A stretch of 64,000 bases of DNA from Candidatus Omnitrophota bacterium (GTDB lineage Bacteria; Hinthialibacterota; Hinthialibacteria; Hinthialibacterales; Hinthialibacteraceae), in the NCBI GenBank assembly GCA_003598175.1, contig QZKN01000168.1, positions 1 to 64,000 on the forward strand, given 5' to 3'. The translations under genes were made by a program, and so were the position numbers. Shown here in pieces: positions 34,947 through 43,964 of this stretch (position 1 is its first letter; the number at the start of each line of letters is the position of its first letter). Under the pieces are notes generated by a model that saw only the letters and a program-made list of their open reading frames with translations, searched no databases and was not told the origin of the DNA.

Positions 34947-36632
34947 ATGATCATCAGAAAAAAGACTACGGTACGTTTTTTACTGGCCTCGATGCTGTTC
35001 GTGGTCCCTCATATGATCGCCTCTGCCTCCGATTTGGAGACAAAAATCACTCACATCCAACAAATAAAAAGCGATTTGGAGCAGTCCATCGCCGCCCCTC
35101 TGCCCATCTTTCTTAAAACCATGCAAAATGGCCTGATCTGGATGCGGTCTCTTCACCAGGCCAGCCAAAATGTTACGCCCGGCCAATCCCCCGATGGGAC
35201 CGAATTTGTCGCTTCATGGAAATCCATACTGCAAGGCCGGAAACCCGCTACGATTGCGACGTCCCAAGCGCTCGCCATCCTTGAACAATGCGCAGAACCC
35301 CAGAAAAGCGGTGATGCTTTCAAAAAAGCCCTTCAGCTTGCCGATGAGCTCGTTCTCGAATTGGAAGCGCTGGATCGAATCGAGCGCAATCGCCGCCAGG
35401 ACATGCAAATCACTGTCAAAAAAGCGGATGGAACGCCTCTTGGCGATGCGTCGGTGCAAATTCGGCAGATCCGCCACGAATTTCTGTTTGGCTGCAATAT
35501 CTTTCGCTGGGCGGAAGGCGACACGCCGGCAAACCAACTTTACAAAGACCGTTTCAGCGATCTCTTTAATTTCGCCACGCTTGGCTTTTATTGGGCGGCG
35601 TATGAACGGCGGGAAGGAGAGACGCTCGCGGAGCGGTGGCAAAAAGTGGCGGAATGGTGCAAGCAACACGGCATTACGTGCAAGGGGCATCCGCTGGTTT
35701 GGAATTATGCCGATCCACGATGGATTCCGGACGATCCGAAAGAGGTCTATCGTCTGCAAATGGAACGGGTCGCCCGCGAAGTGACTCGCTTTGCCGGTTT
35801 GATCGATATGTGGGACGTTGTCAACGAAGCCACGCCCTTCGACCGCGAGTCGTTTTGGGAACGTTCCCCCAAAATCACGAAGATGTGGGAAGAATATGGC
35901 CAGATGGACGTGACCAAAACCGCATTTCAGATCGCTCGCAAAGCCAATCCCAACGCCGCCCTCCTCATCAACGATTATTATCTGCACACCCGCGAGCAAG
36001 CCGAGCGGGACAATTCGATCCGCGGCAAGGAAAGAGAAATTTACGAAGACGTCATCGATGCGCTCGTCGATGAGAACGGGAAACGTCTCTACGACGTGAT
36101 CGGCATTCAATCCCACATGCACGGCGGCGCATGGAGCACGGAACGCATCCTTGAAGTGGTAAAACGTTTCGCGAAATATGGCGTTCCTCTCCATTTCACC
36201 GAAACCACCGTGGTTTCCGGACCGCGAAACCGAGAAAATCAGGAAAGAGAATGGGGAGAAACCACGCCCGCAGGCGAACAACTGCAGGCGGAAGAGGTGG
36301 AGCGTTTTTACCGCACGATTTTTTCCTGTCCGGAAGTGGAAGCATTGACGTGGTGGGACTTTTCCGACGACGGCGCCTGGCAGAGAGCCCCCGCCGGCTT
36401 TCTTCGCCGCGACATGAGCGCCAAACCCGCCTATGACAAGCTGATGGCGCTCGTCAAAGACGCATGGTGGACGTCAGAAACCATAAAGACGAACGCCAAC
36501 GGCCAGGCAAAGACGCGAGGCTTCACGGGAACCTACGACATTACGATCAGGGCGAAATCGGGAGAAACCATTCAAAAGACGTTGACGCTCAATCGGAGCC
36601 AAGCGGGAAACCATACCATTTATCTTGATTGA
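34947..36632 (+). CDS. Secreted GH10 endo-beta-1,4-xylanase
   Basis: 561 residues with AGGAGAG before the ATG and a signal peptide (FLLASMLFVVPHMIASA). A helical N-terminal region (residues 30-150) of unknown role precedes a short beta domain (MQITVKKADGTPLGDASVQI). The GH10 barrel follows: HEFLFGCNIFRWAEGD, GHPLVWNYADPRWIP, the acid/base Glu294 in WDVVNEATPF, ALLINDYYLHTRE, IGIQSHMHGGAW, the nucleophile Glu419 in LHFTETTVVSG, and ALTWWDFSDDGAWQ. The C-terminal 60 residues are a small beta module. It cleaves xylan outside the cytoplasm. The N-terminal carbohydrate-binding-like part is unusual and worth comparison. Confidence 0.92.
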   Translation: MIIRKKTTVRFLLASMLFVVPHMIASASDLETKITHIQQIKSDLEQSIAAPLPIFLKTMQNGLIWMRSLHQASQNVTPGQSPDGTEFVASWKSILQGRKPATIATSQALAILEQCAEPQKSGDAFKKALQLADELVLELEALDRIERNRRQDMQITVKKADGTPLGDASVQIRQIRHEFLFGCNIFRWAEGDTPANQLYKDRFSDLFNFATLGFYWAAYERREGETLAERWQKVAEWCKQHGITCKGHPLVWNYADPRWIPDDPKEVYRLQMERVAREVTRFAGLIDMWDVVNEATPFDRESFWERSPKITKMWEEYGQMDVTKTAFQIARKANPNAALLINDYYLHTREQAERDNSIRGKEREIYEDVIDALVDENGKRLYDVIGIQSHMHGGAWSTERILEVVKRFAKYGVPLHFTETTVVSGPRNRENQEREWGETTPAGEQLQAEEVERFYRTIFSCPEVEALTWWDFSDDGAWQRAPAGFLRRDMSAKPAYDKLMALVKDAWWTSETIKTNANGQAKTRGFTGTYDITIRAKSGETIQKTLTLNRSQAGNHTIYLD

Positions 36633-36678
36633 TCTGCGGACAGAATTTATCCGGGATGATTCATAACACGGCAGCCCA

Positions 36679-38937
36679 TCATTTCGCCGGGATCTGGCGA
36701 CTGACGTTGATGAGGTAGTCGTTGGTGCGGTTCAGTTCGTCGATGATGCCGCGGACGGCGACGCAGCGCTTGCTATAATCGTTTTTCTTTTCCTCGTATT
36801 TCATGGGAATTTCGTTTTCCAGCTTTTTGACCAGTAGTTGCTTGTATTCGTCGTCAAGCAGACGCTCCAGTTTCTGACGGACGAGAATGAGATGGTCCTT
36901 GATGGCGGCCCACAGCTGATTGAGCACATGGTTGTAGAAGTTGTCGGCCTTTTCAATGTAGTGATTGCCCAGCAGGTCGCGGATGCGTTCGGTTTTGAGG
37001 TCCAGATCCTCGCGCTGGAATTCGTTGGATTCGTGATTGAGGTTTTCGTATCCGATTTTGGCGATGTCGAGCAGGCGGTCACAAAGATCGGGCTGCACGA
37101 ACCATTTTGTGATCGGATTTTTCCGTCTGTAGATTAAGATGTCATCCAAATCCCGCGCGTAGTTGTCCACCATGCCGCGCACGGTCATGATGAAGCCTTC
37201 GCGGTCCAACGACTGCTCGATGTTTTCCTGAAACACGCGGTTATATTCGATTTCCTTGTTCAACAAGTCGATGACTTCGAAGGTGCGCGCCACAAATTCG
37301 TTAAAAATGGTGGACACGTTCGATTTGGTGACGTCGATGAACTTTTGTTTGACCAGCAGGTTCAATTTGTCGATGATTTTGGTTTCCACTTCGAAATAAT
37401 AGGGGAATTTACGGTAGGGTTGGCTGATGATTTCGATATAGGCTTTTTGCGCGTCGGTTTCCGGCCCTTCCGAGATGGTTTGGCGGATTTGTTCCCGCAC
37501 CGATTGCAGTTCGTCGCTGTTCTTGAATTTTTCCAGCTTGTCCATGATCACGTCGGTGAGCATTTCATCGAGATTGTTCTTGATTTTGATCTTGCCATCG
37601 TTGACCTTGCTGTCCGCCTGCATCTTGATGTCCTCGCGCATCTCCTTATCCAAACGATTGTCGAGATAGGTTTCGTAATCGTTCTTGACGTGAGTCATCA
37701 ATTTATACAGCGGATCGCTGATTTCGTTTTTGATGTTTTCGATATAGCTTTGAATGGTGACTTCGCGGATTTTATTATTAAGAAAATCAAAAAGATCGTC
37801 GCGCAGGGTCAAAATCTGGCTTTCGATCAAGGCGGATTGATGGTCGTTTTCATAACGATTTTTGACGTCGAGCAGATATTCAGCCTTGTGATTTTGCAGT
37901 TTGTGATCCTTGATTTTGTTGTGGCGCAGGTATATCTGAGAAAGCAGGCCGTAGAGTGCATTGGTTTTATAGTATTTGAATTCCTGAATGCCGAAATCCT
38001 CTTTCATGGCTTTATTGAAATTGAGGTCGGTTTTGATGCGCTGTTCGTGCGTGGTGAGGCCGTCCCAGCGATTGAGCACCCAAAAGGTTTTTTGCGCGAT
38101 TTTGTTGTCGCCCTTGCGGATAATCTGCATGATTTCGTATTCGTCCTTGTCGAACACACGCAGGGCAAGCAGGACAAAGACGACGGCATGGGCGCGCTTT
38201 TCGATAAAGTGGTACGTAACCTTGCGATGGCGTGGATTGGGCACGCTGACGCCGGGCAGATCGACGAGAGTCACGTCTTCCGGCAACTCGCAATTGATGT
38301 TGAGCAGGACTTTGTCGATAAAGACGGATTCCTTTTCGTTGGTAATAATGTCTTGCGCTTCACTAATGGAGACGACGCGCTTGACGGGAACTTCCTCGAT
38401 TTTGCGGTCGCTGCGCAGATGGACGAAGGCTTTGAAATAGTTGACCAGGGTGCGGTTTTCCCCATTTTTGGCCAGTTCCTCGATCTCGGCGATCAGGTCG
38501 CGCGAGGGCAGGTTTTCGAGATGGGGAGCATTGAAAGCCGCAACAATTTCCCGGCGGTACATGATATCGAGATCGTCGATTTCGTCCTTGCCCAGATAGT
38601 AAATGACCGCGAAATTACGTTCGTCGGGGCTTTTCTGCAGCAGCGTGGGTACAGCGGTGGTGATTTCCGGCGATTCGGGCAGGATGTAATCGCCCAGGAT
38701 GGCGTTGACGATGGAGGATTTGCCCGCGCTGAAACCGCCGATGAACGCGACGTACAGCCGTTCCGCTTCCAGCCGCGAACGATAGATGTCGAGCAAGTCG
38801 AGCGAGGATTTCAGCGCGTGGGGAATAGGGGGAAGCTGATTTTTATATTTGTTGAACAAATGGTCGCGCACGTCCAGCAACGACTCGACGGATTTCAACA
38901 GGGTCAAGCGGAATTCTGTATATTTGGCGATGTCCAT
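36679..38937 (-). CDS. Dynamin-like large GTPase
   Basis: 752 residues from the ATG at 38937; the frame is open 13 codons further to a TTG in repeat sequence. No strong ribosome site is seen. The GTPase domain has G1 FIGGFSAGKSSIVN (residues 66-79), the switch threonine in EITTAVPT, G3 TLVDLPGV (226-229 DLPG) and G4 WVLNRWDG (289-292). Long helical regions follow, as in bacterial dynamins, with coiled parts (MREDIKMQADSKVNDGKIK) and a basic region near 560-600 (IYRRKNPITKWFVQPD). Such proteins bind and remodel membranes. It is a single gene with no second dynamin beside it, unlike many bacterial pairs. Confidence 0.88.
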   Translation of the reverse strand: MDIAKYTEFRLTLLKSVESLLDVRDHLFNKYKNQLPPIPHALKSSLDLLDIYRSRLEAERLYVAFIGGFSAGKSSIVNAILGDYILPESPEITTAVPTLLQKSPDERNFAVIYYLGKDEIDDLDIMYRREIVAAFNAPHLENLPSRDLIAEIEELAKNGENRTLVNYFKAFVHLRSDRKIEEVPVKRVVSISEAQDIITNEKESVFIDKVLLNINCELPEDVTLVDLPGVSVPNPRHRKVTYHFIEKRAHAVVFVLLALRVFDKDEYEIMQIIRKGDNKIAQKTFWVLNRWDGLTTHEQRIKTDLNFNKAMKEDFGIQEFKYYKTNALYGLLSQIYLRHNKIKDHKLQNHKAEYLLDVKNRYENDHQSALIESQILTLRDDLFDFLNNKIREVTIQSYIENIKNEISDPLYKLMTHVKNDYETYLDNRLDKEMREDIKMQADSKVNDGKIKIKNNLDEMLTDVIMDKLEKFKNSDELQSVREQIRQTISEGPETDAQKAYIEIISQPYRKFPYYFEVETKIIDKLNLLVKQKFIDVTKSNVSTIFNEFVARTFEVIDLLNKEIEYNRVFQENIEQSLDREGFIMTVRGMVDNYARDLDDILIYRRKNPITKWFVQPDLCDRLLDIAKIGYENLNHESNEFQREDLDLKTERIRDLLGNHYIEKADNFYNHVLNQLWAAIKDHLILVRQKLERLLDDEYKQLLVKKLENEIPMKYEEKKNDYSKRCVAVRGIIDELNRTNDYLINVSRQIPAK

Positions 38938-39390
38938 GGTTTTTAATAGTAGCCGGTAGTCAGTAGTCAGTAGCAAATAGACGGAATTCAGTCGATTGTT
39001 TTAAGATCACATTGCTTTGATATTTCTTGTTGGTGTGGATATGTTTTGATCTTGTTGGGCATTCGTGTGTTGAATTCTTCTTATTTGTACTGCTTTTGGT
39101 TCATGAATATATGAGGTTACATACAGTATCATTTCAATCAAGGCCTTGATTTCCGACAGGGGAAGGTAAAACAGTGAGCGCGAATCATGAGCATTTGATT
39201 ATCTCGAAAATTACGCCTTGTGATTGAAGAAACCAATGATCGCGTCTCGGTCACAAGCGACTTGCGCCGCGATCGACATGAAACAAAAACAACAATTCAA
39301 GAGAATTACTTGAAATAATTCCTGCTCGCTCACGTATTGGTAATGACAGCGGGATGAAAAAGATCACTACCGCGGCAGGAGGAAACTAAA
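38938..39390. other. Intergenic region with short repeats and a small hairpin
   Basis: A 453-base divergent gap. It begins with a heptanucleotide repeat at 38956-38973 and holds one inverted repeat, GATCGCG/CGCGATC at 39238-39274 with a 23-base loop. Promoters for both genes should lie here; none is clear. No open frame looks coding. Confidence 0.4.
38956..38973. repeat. Heptanucleotide tandem repeat GTAGTCA
   Basis: Two and a half perfect copies of GTAGTCA stand just upstream of the dynamin-like gene, preceded by a degenerate GTAGCCG copy. Short 7-bp tandem repeats of this kind are known in several bacteria, especially cyanobacteria. Function unknown. Confidence 0.4.
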
Positions 39391-39939
39391 ATGAGACAAC
39401 GAATCAAACGATGGATCCGCTTTGGATTTATACTTTGCTTGTTTTTCCTATTCAGCGGTGTTTTCGTTTTTGCGCTGTCAATCGCCCCGATTTGGGGGGA
39501 TGCCGTGTTATGCATCGAAGTCCGCTCCCATCACGGCGATCAAGTGGATGTTTCCGTTCCCTTATCGCTGGTGGGTACTGTCTTCAACGTCATGCCGAAA
39601 GAACTCCGGCAATTGTGTAAAGACATGAACGTAACCCCCGCCTCGATCACCGACGAACTTGCAAAAATGCGTGGGAAGGATCTCGTGCGCGTAACCAGTA
39701 AGGATGAAAACGTCCGCGTCTACATCGGCGAGGGAATGACCGCGCAGGGTTTCGTGAAAGTCCACGTGCGGGAAGGCGGAAGACATGGACATAATATTCA
39801 CGTCTGGATTCCCCGCGGATTGATTTCATTTTCCGGCCAGGTTATAAACCTGCTTGGCATCGTGGACAAACACGTCGAATTGCCGCCGGAAATCAGCCAT
39901 TTACGAGTCGTAAAAGGATCGGAAATCACCCAATCGTAA
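39391..39939 (+). CDS. Membrane-anchored or secreted protein of unknown function
   Basis: 182 residues with GCAGGAGG before the ATG. A basic start (MRQRIKRWIRFG) leads into a hydrophobic helix (FILCLFFLFSGVFVFALS), a signal anchor or long signal peptide. Two similar beta modules appear to follow: CIEVRSHHGDQVDVSVPLSL and VKVHVREGGRHGHNIHVWIP, each ending in a loop (VGTVFNVMPKELRQL; GLISFSGQVINLLG). The two modules may be an internal duplication of the 'V.v....g..v.v.iP..l' type. No family is recognised. It is followed by the hairpins and terminator at 39973-40029. Confidence 0.75.
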   Translation: MRQRIKRWIRFGFILCLFFLFSGVFVFALSIAPIWGDAVLCIEVRSHHGDQVDVSVPLSLVGTVFNVMPKELRQLCKDMNVTPASITDELAKMRGKDLVRVTSKDENVRVYIGEGMTAQGFVKVHVREGGRHGHNIHVWIPRGLISFSGQVINLLGIVDKHVELPPEISHLRVVKGSEITQS

Positions 39940-39972
39940 AATCTCCATTTCCCAGCATCAGCATATATCGAA

Positions 39973-40029
39973 GCGAGAGTAAAATCTCTCGCCGAACTCG
40001 CGCCCGGTCGAAACCGGGCGCATTTTTTT
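39973..40029 (+). terminator. Tandem hairpins with rho-independent terminator
   Basis: A first hairpin, GCGAGAG/CTCTCGC (39973-39979 with 39986-39992), is followed by a second, GCGCCCGGT/ACCGGGCGC (40000-40008 with 40013-40021, loop CGAA), and a run of seven T. The second is a textbook terminator. It should end the 39391 gene, but as it also precedes pgi by about 130 bases it could act as an attenuator of that gene. Confidence 0.8.
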
Positions 40030-40160
40030 CGGAAACCAGCTTTTGGGCTGATGAGAAGATTGCATTGGGCTTCGCCGAACGTCAGGAAGTATTACCATAT
40101 CCCTATTCTCCATTTGCACAAAACCATGAACTCCATGTAGGAAGGATAGAGACATTGCTT

Positions 40161-41582
40161 ATGAACTTCACGGACGATTTTCAACTTGACGCCTTCGGGA
40201 CGAACATCGTTTATGACGCCGCGCCGTCCGATTGGCTTACCCTGTTGGATTCCAATTTGAAAGTGATCCATCAGGATTTTTACAATGAAGATCAGGAAGG
40301 CTATTCCAATCTGGTAAAACGCCTGCGCGCGTGGACCTGGTGCCACAAGGTCCCCAAAGACCATCGTGATTACGTCTCCATCGACCAGATTGCCGAAATC
40401 GCCGCCAGTATCCGCGCCGAAGCGAAGGTTTTGGTCACGGTCGGCATCGGCGGCTCCGATCTCGGCGCGCGAACGCTTCACGATCTGCTAAATCATCCCT
40501 ATCACAATGAGATGGTCGTCGCTGGGAAAATCACCGGGATTCCCGAAATCCACTTCACCGGCGACACCTTTGATCCGTTCCGCCTGCGCGGACTCCTGAC
40601 CATGCTCAAAACGCGCAATTTATTGGATCAAACCGTCATCAATATCGTCAGCAAAAGCGGAACAACCGCCGAAACGGCGCTTGCCGGCATGATTCTCGCG
40701 GACGCCATCGGCAGCGATTGGATGAGCCGAACGGTGGCAACGACAGGACTGTCGCCGAAAAGCCTTTTATACCAACTGCAAGAGAAAGGCGACGGGAAAT
40801 TCATGGCCATACTGCCGGTTCCGGACGGTGTGGGAGGACGGTTCTCTTTTGCCTCTCCCGTCGGCCTGCTTCTTTTGGCGGTCACGGCGGACAGCGATCC
40901 CCAAACTCGGCTGCGCGATGCATTCGAAGGCTATACCAAGACGCACGAAGCCTTTCTCACACTCGCTCCCGAAAAAAATCCCGCCTATCAAATCGCCCGG
41001 TTTCTTCACGCCGCGGAAGTGTTTTGCCGAAAATCCGCGTTGGTGTTTTATCCCTATTTCGACAATAAAAAATTGGGAGACTGGTTCGTGCAGCTGTACG
41101 AAGAATCCGTGCAAGAGCGTGGATCCGGCTTGAACATACTGGCAACCACCGGCCCGACCGGCAATCATTCGCTGTTGAACGGAATCGTCAACGGCGCACG
41201 CGACAAGGCCGTCCTTTTCCTGACGCCGCGGGATTTCGGCGATGTCATGGCCGTTCCGGAAGACGCTCCGCTCGAAGGTAGTCTGAAGATATTCCAAGGG
41301 CTCACGTTAGCCGCCGCGCAAACCGCTTCCTTGCGAGGAACCGCCGAAGATTTCATCAGCCGCATGGTTCCGACGGCGACGCTTTCCTTTCCGAAACGGG
41401 ATACATCATCGATTTTTGCTTTGATGCGGCTGTTGATGGATGTCGTGGCGGTTAAAGGACGCTTGCAGTCGCTCCATCTCGATCCCATCAGCGGAAAACG
41501 AAGAATCGCCGATGAAGAAACCTACATTCAAAACGGCGTGGAAGGATATAAAATACGAATGCGGGACAATATCAAAAAATAA
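40161..41582 (+). CDS. pgi: Glucose-6-phosphate isomerase
   Basis: 473 residues from the ATG at 40161; the frame extends 32 codons further but that part is not conserved-looking. Motifs of the SIS-fold isomerase are clear: VTVGIGGSDLGARTLHDLL, INIVSKSGTTAETALAG, KFMAILPVPDGVGGRFSFAS and DWFVQLYEESVQERG. The segment GPTGNHSLLNGIVNGARDK takes the place of the QHS-type active-site histidine region of other bacterial forms. The enzyme interconverts glucose-6- and fructose-6-phosphate in the cytoplasm. The divergent form is like those of other deep-branching bacteria, an impression without alignment. Confidence 0.93.
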   Translation: MNFTDDFQLDAFGTNIVYDAAPSDWLTLLDSNLKVIHQDFYNEDQEGYSNLVKRLRAWTWCHKVPKDHRDYVSIDQIAEIAASIRAEAKVLVTVGIGGSDLGARTLHDLLNHPYHNEMVVAGKITGIPEIHFTGDTFDPFRLRGLLTMLKTRNLLDQTVINIVSKSGTTAETALAGMILADAIGSDWMSRTVATTGLSPKSLLYQLQEKGDGKFMAILPVPDGVGGRFSFASPVGLLLLAVTADSDPQTRLRDAFEGYTKTHEAFLTLAPEKNPAYQIARFLHAAEVFCRKSALVFYPYFDNKKLGDWFVQLYEESVQERGSGLNILATTGPTGNHSLLNGIVNGARDKAVLFLTPRDFGDVMAVPEDAPLEGSLKIFQGLTLAAAQTASLRGTAEDFISRMVPTATLSFPKRDTSSIFALMRLLMDVVAVKGRLQSLHLDPISGKRRIADEETYIQNGVEGYKIRMRDNIKK

Positions 41583-41622
41583 ATAACACCGCAATGAAAA
41601 AACGGCATCATTCCAGTGAGAC

Positions 41623-41654
41623 ACGGGCGAGACGGAAACGAACACGCCCGTTTT
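41623..41654 (+). terminator. Probable terminator after pgi
   Basis: ACGGGCG (41623-41629) pairs with CGCCCGT (41645-41651), followed by TTT. The T-run is short. Its place between convergent genes suggests use for pgi. Confidence 0.5.
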
Positions 41655-41678
41655 CAATTCGTTAAATTAACAACTCGA

Positions 41679-41969
41679 TTACGAAAAACCCGGCAAACGG
41701 GATAACCAGGAAAATCGTGGTTTTTGATCCCGTTCCGTTTTTTCTTCGAAATCAAAATCCAGTTCGTCAAATTCGGTATCCAAAACGGAAAATTCATCCT
41801 CTTCCTGAGCAAAATGAAATTTCGGGGACGAATAGAAGAGTTCATCCTCATCGCGCTCCTTCGATTTGTAGGCGCGATGATCATAATTTAAAAAACAATG
41901 CATGCAAACAACCGTTTTGGAAGGACGGCCACAAACAATACACAAGTTGGAAACGTTTTTTTCGGGCAT
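41679..41969 (-). CDS. Small zinc-ribbon protein with acidic tail
   Basis: 96 residues, GAGAGG upstream. The N-terminus is a four-cysteine zinc knuckle: NLCIVCGRPSKTVVCMHC (Cys10, 13, 22, 25). The rest is strongly acidic and probably disordered (FAQEEDEFSVLDTEFDELD), ending in a short basic-aromatic tail (PRFSWLSRLPGFS). No DNA- or RNA-binding domain is recognised. It converges with pgi and stands alone. Confidence 0.65.
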   Translation of the reverse strand: MPEKNVSNLCIVCGRPSKTVVCMHCFLNYDHRAYKSKERDEDELFYSSPKFHFAQEEDEFSVLDTEFDELDFDFEEKTERDQKPRFSWLSRLPGFS

Positions 41970-42259
41970 TGCGCGTACCTCTCACCGATACAAATCGTTC
42001 AATACCCTCAACCATACAAAAAAACAGACCTACCGTGCGGATTTCTGTCAACTGATAGTATAGCACAAAATTAAAGATTCAATCAAAAACAATTCCCAGA
42101 CAATTATGTCGAAAGAATTTCAGTGAAACAGGCGGATTTTAACGTGAAAAAACGGCGCAAATCCCAAATTGCCTGCCTTATTGTTATCGGTGAAAGCAAA
42201 TGAATCTTGAGAATGAATTTGATTTTGTTGCATTTAATGTGTATGGGTTGATAGGTTCT

Positions 42260-42820
42260 CTAAAACGATGCGGGATTGGTTGGATTAAATAGAATGCTGA
42301 GAATTACATAAACCAGAGTACCCAACACGGCGATGCCGACCACGGCAATGGCAATGATTTGCAGGGTGGACATTTCCGTACTAGGTTTCATAATTTGATC
42401 CGTGGGGAATGCTTTTTCCCATTTGGCGTCCGTTATTTTTATCTGTTCATGTGAGTTTTTTACCGAAATTGTATCGAATGATTTTGCCGGCGTTTCATCT
42501 TCCCGATTTTCCACCGTCTGCTTTCGCATTTTTGCCGCCGCCGAACGCGCTATACGCCGTTCCGGGGGATTTTCCGGCTCAAATTCTTTCAGTCCGTCCC
42601 AAACCAAGTTGAGTTTGGGATAATCGGGTTTTAATACTTTAACCAATTGATAATGATGTTTTGCATAAGGAAACTGTTCGAGCGCGCTGTAACACAGGCC
42701 GAGATAAAAGTGGATATCCGGATTTTCCTTGTCGTTTTCCAGTGCAAGTATCAACAAATCCAACGCCTCCGCATGTTGTCCATGCCGCGCCTGTTCTTTG
42801 CCTTTTTCCAAAAGATCCAT
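42260..42820 (-). CDS. TPR protein with C-terminal membrane anchor
   Basis: 186 residues, GGAAGGA upstream. Residues 5-75 are two TPR units (KGKEQARHGQHAEALDLLIL; DIHFYLGLCYSALEQFPYAK). A charged linker (RIARSAAAKMRKQTVENRED) follows and one membrane helix near the C-terminus (LQIIAIAVVGIAVLGTLVYV). This is the tail-anchored plan, with the TPR in the cytoplasm. The binding partner is unknown. It resembles, in layout only, the larger zinc-ribbon TPR protein at 49053. Confidence 0.72.
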   Translation of the reverse strand: MDLLEKGKEQARHGQHAEALDLLILALENDKENPDIHFYLGLCYSALEQFPYAKHHYQLVKVLKPDYPKLNLVWDGLKEFEPENPPERRIARSAAAKMRKQTVENREDETPAKSFDTISVKNSHEQIKITDAKWEKAFPTDQIMKPSTEMSTLQIIAIAVVGIAVLGTLVYVILSILFNPTNPASF

Positions 42821-42874
42821 TTGAGTGGAATCCTTCCTATTTTCTTACTCCGGAATAATAGTACAGATTTCATT

Positions 42875-43855
42875 TTACTTCCAGACTTTTTCATTCACGA
42901 GATTGGGAGGACGTTTTCCCGTGAAAAATGCGATCAGGTTGTCCACCGCGATCAACCCCATCCGCGTGCGGGTGGCATAGGTGGCGCTGCCGATGTGGGG
43001 AAGAAGAACGGTGTGGGGAAGCGAGAGAAGTCCCGGATGGACTGTCGGTTCCTCTTCATACACGTCCAGACCCGCGCCCCAGATCCGCCGCTCTTTCAGC
43101 GCGTCCACCAGCGCCTGCTCGTCAACGATAGGACCGCGAGCGGTGTTGATCAGAATGGCGTGAGATTGCATCCGCTCCAATTCCCGTTTTCCGATCAAAT
43201 GCGTGGTTTCCGGCGTAAGCGGAACATGGATACTGACAAAGTCGCTGCGTTCGAGTAATTCATGCAATTCTACGTATTTGATTTCATGCGGATATGATTG
43301 TTCAAAGACTTCATCCCGTTGCCGGGAATGATATAAAATATTCATGCGAAAAGCCGCGCCGCGTTGCACAAAAGCTTTTCCGATCCGCCCCAAACCGATG
43401 ACGCCGAGCGTTTTGCCGGCGACATCCTGCCCGAGAAAATGAAGCGGCCCCCATCCCACGAATTTTCCCGCGCGCAAATACGCATCCGACTCGATTACGT
43501 TTCGCGCCGCGGCGAAAAGCAGCGTCCAGGCAAGATCGGCGGTGGCATCGGTCAACACGCCGGGAGTATTGGTGACGGCAATTCCCCGCCGGGTGGCGGC
43601 TTCCACATCGATATTATTATAGCCCACTGCATAATTGGCGAAAATTTTCGCCCGGCCGGCGCAATGCAGCACTTCTTCATCGATGGTATCGGTAAGAATA
43701 CACAGAATTCCGTCCCGTCCGGCAACCTGTTCGAGAAGGACATCATGCGGAATCACTTCGTCATGGGGATAAACGTCGAATTGGATTCCCGCTTCCCTCA
43801 ACCGATCCAACGCAGGTTGGGGAATTTTTCGGGTAATGTATACGTTCGGCGCCAT
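42875..43855 (-). CDS. D-2-hydroxyacid dehydrogenase (glyoxylate/hydroxypyruvate reductase type)
   Basis: 326 residues from the ATG at 43855, which has GGGAGG eight bases before; the frame is open 60 codons further but is not conserved. The Rossmann motif is GVIGLGRIGKAF (Gly154, 156, 159). The catalytic triad is Arg240 in INTARGPIVDE, Glu269 in VYEEEP and His287 in LPHIGSAT. FANYAVGYNNIDVEAATRRG and WGPLHFLGQDVAGKTLG are typical of glyoxylate reductases. It reduces a 2-keto acid with NAD(P)H; the substrate is not certain. Confidence 0.92.
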   Translation of the reverse strand: MAPNVYITRKIPQPALDRLREAGIQFDVYPHDEVIPHDVLLEQVAGRDGILCILTDTIDEEVLHCAGRAKIFANYAVGYNNIDVEAATRRGIAVTNTPGVLTDATADLAWTLLFAAARNVIESDAYLRAGKFVGWGPLHFLGQDVAGKTLGVIGLGRIGKAFVQRGAAFRMNILYHSRQRDEVFEQSYPHEIKYVELHELLERSDFVSIHVPLTPETTHLIGKRELERMQSHAILINTARGPIVDEQALVDALKERRIWGAGLDVYEEEPTVHPGLLSLPHTVLLPHIGSATYATRTRMGLIAVDNLIAFFTGKRPPNLVNEKVWK

Positions 43856-43964
43856 GCGTAAAACCTCCCGGAATTTTTCATGATTACAATTTGATGGTTT
43901 TTGGAAAAAACGGCAAGGGGCGAAAACGGAATGAATCCTCTTTCGCCGGCGGCTGTCCGAACGA

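Noticed and set aside
35214-36281. Open frame of 355 codons on the minus strand
   Set aside because: Antisense to the xylanase catalytic domain, which carries both active-site glutamates in the plus frame.
37345-38946. Open frame of 533 codons on the plus strand
   Set aside because: It is antisense to the dynamin-like GTPase, whose motifs are certain; the plus translation is a repetitive Phe/Val/Asp-rich product of codon bias.
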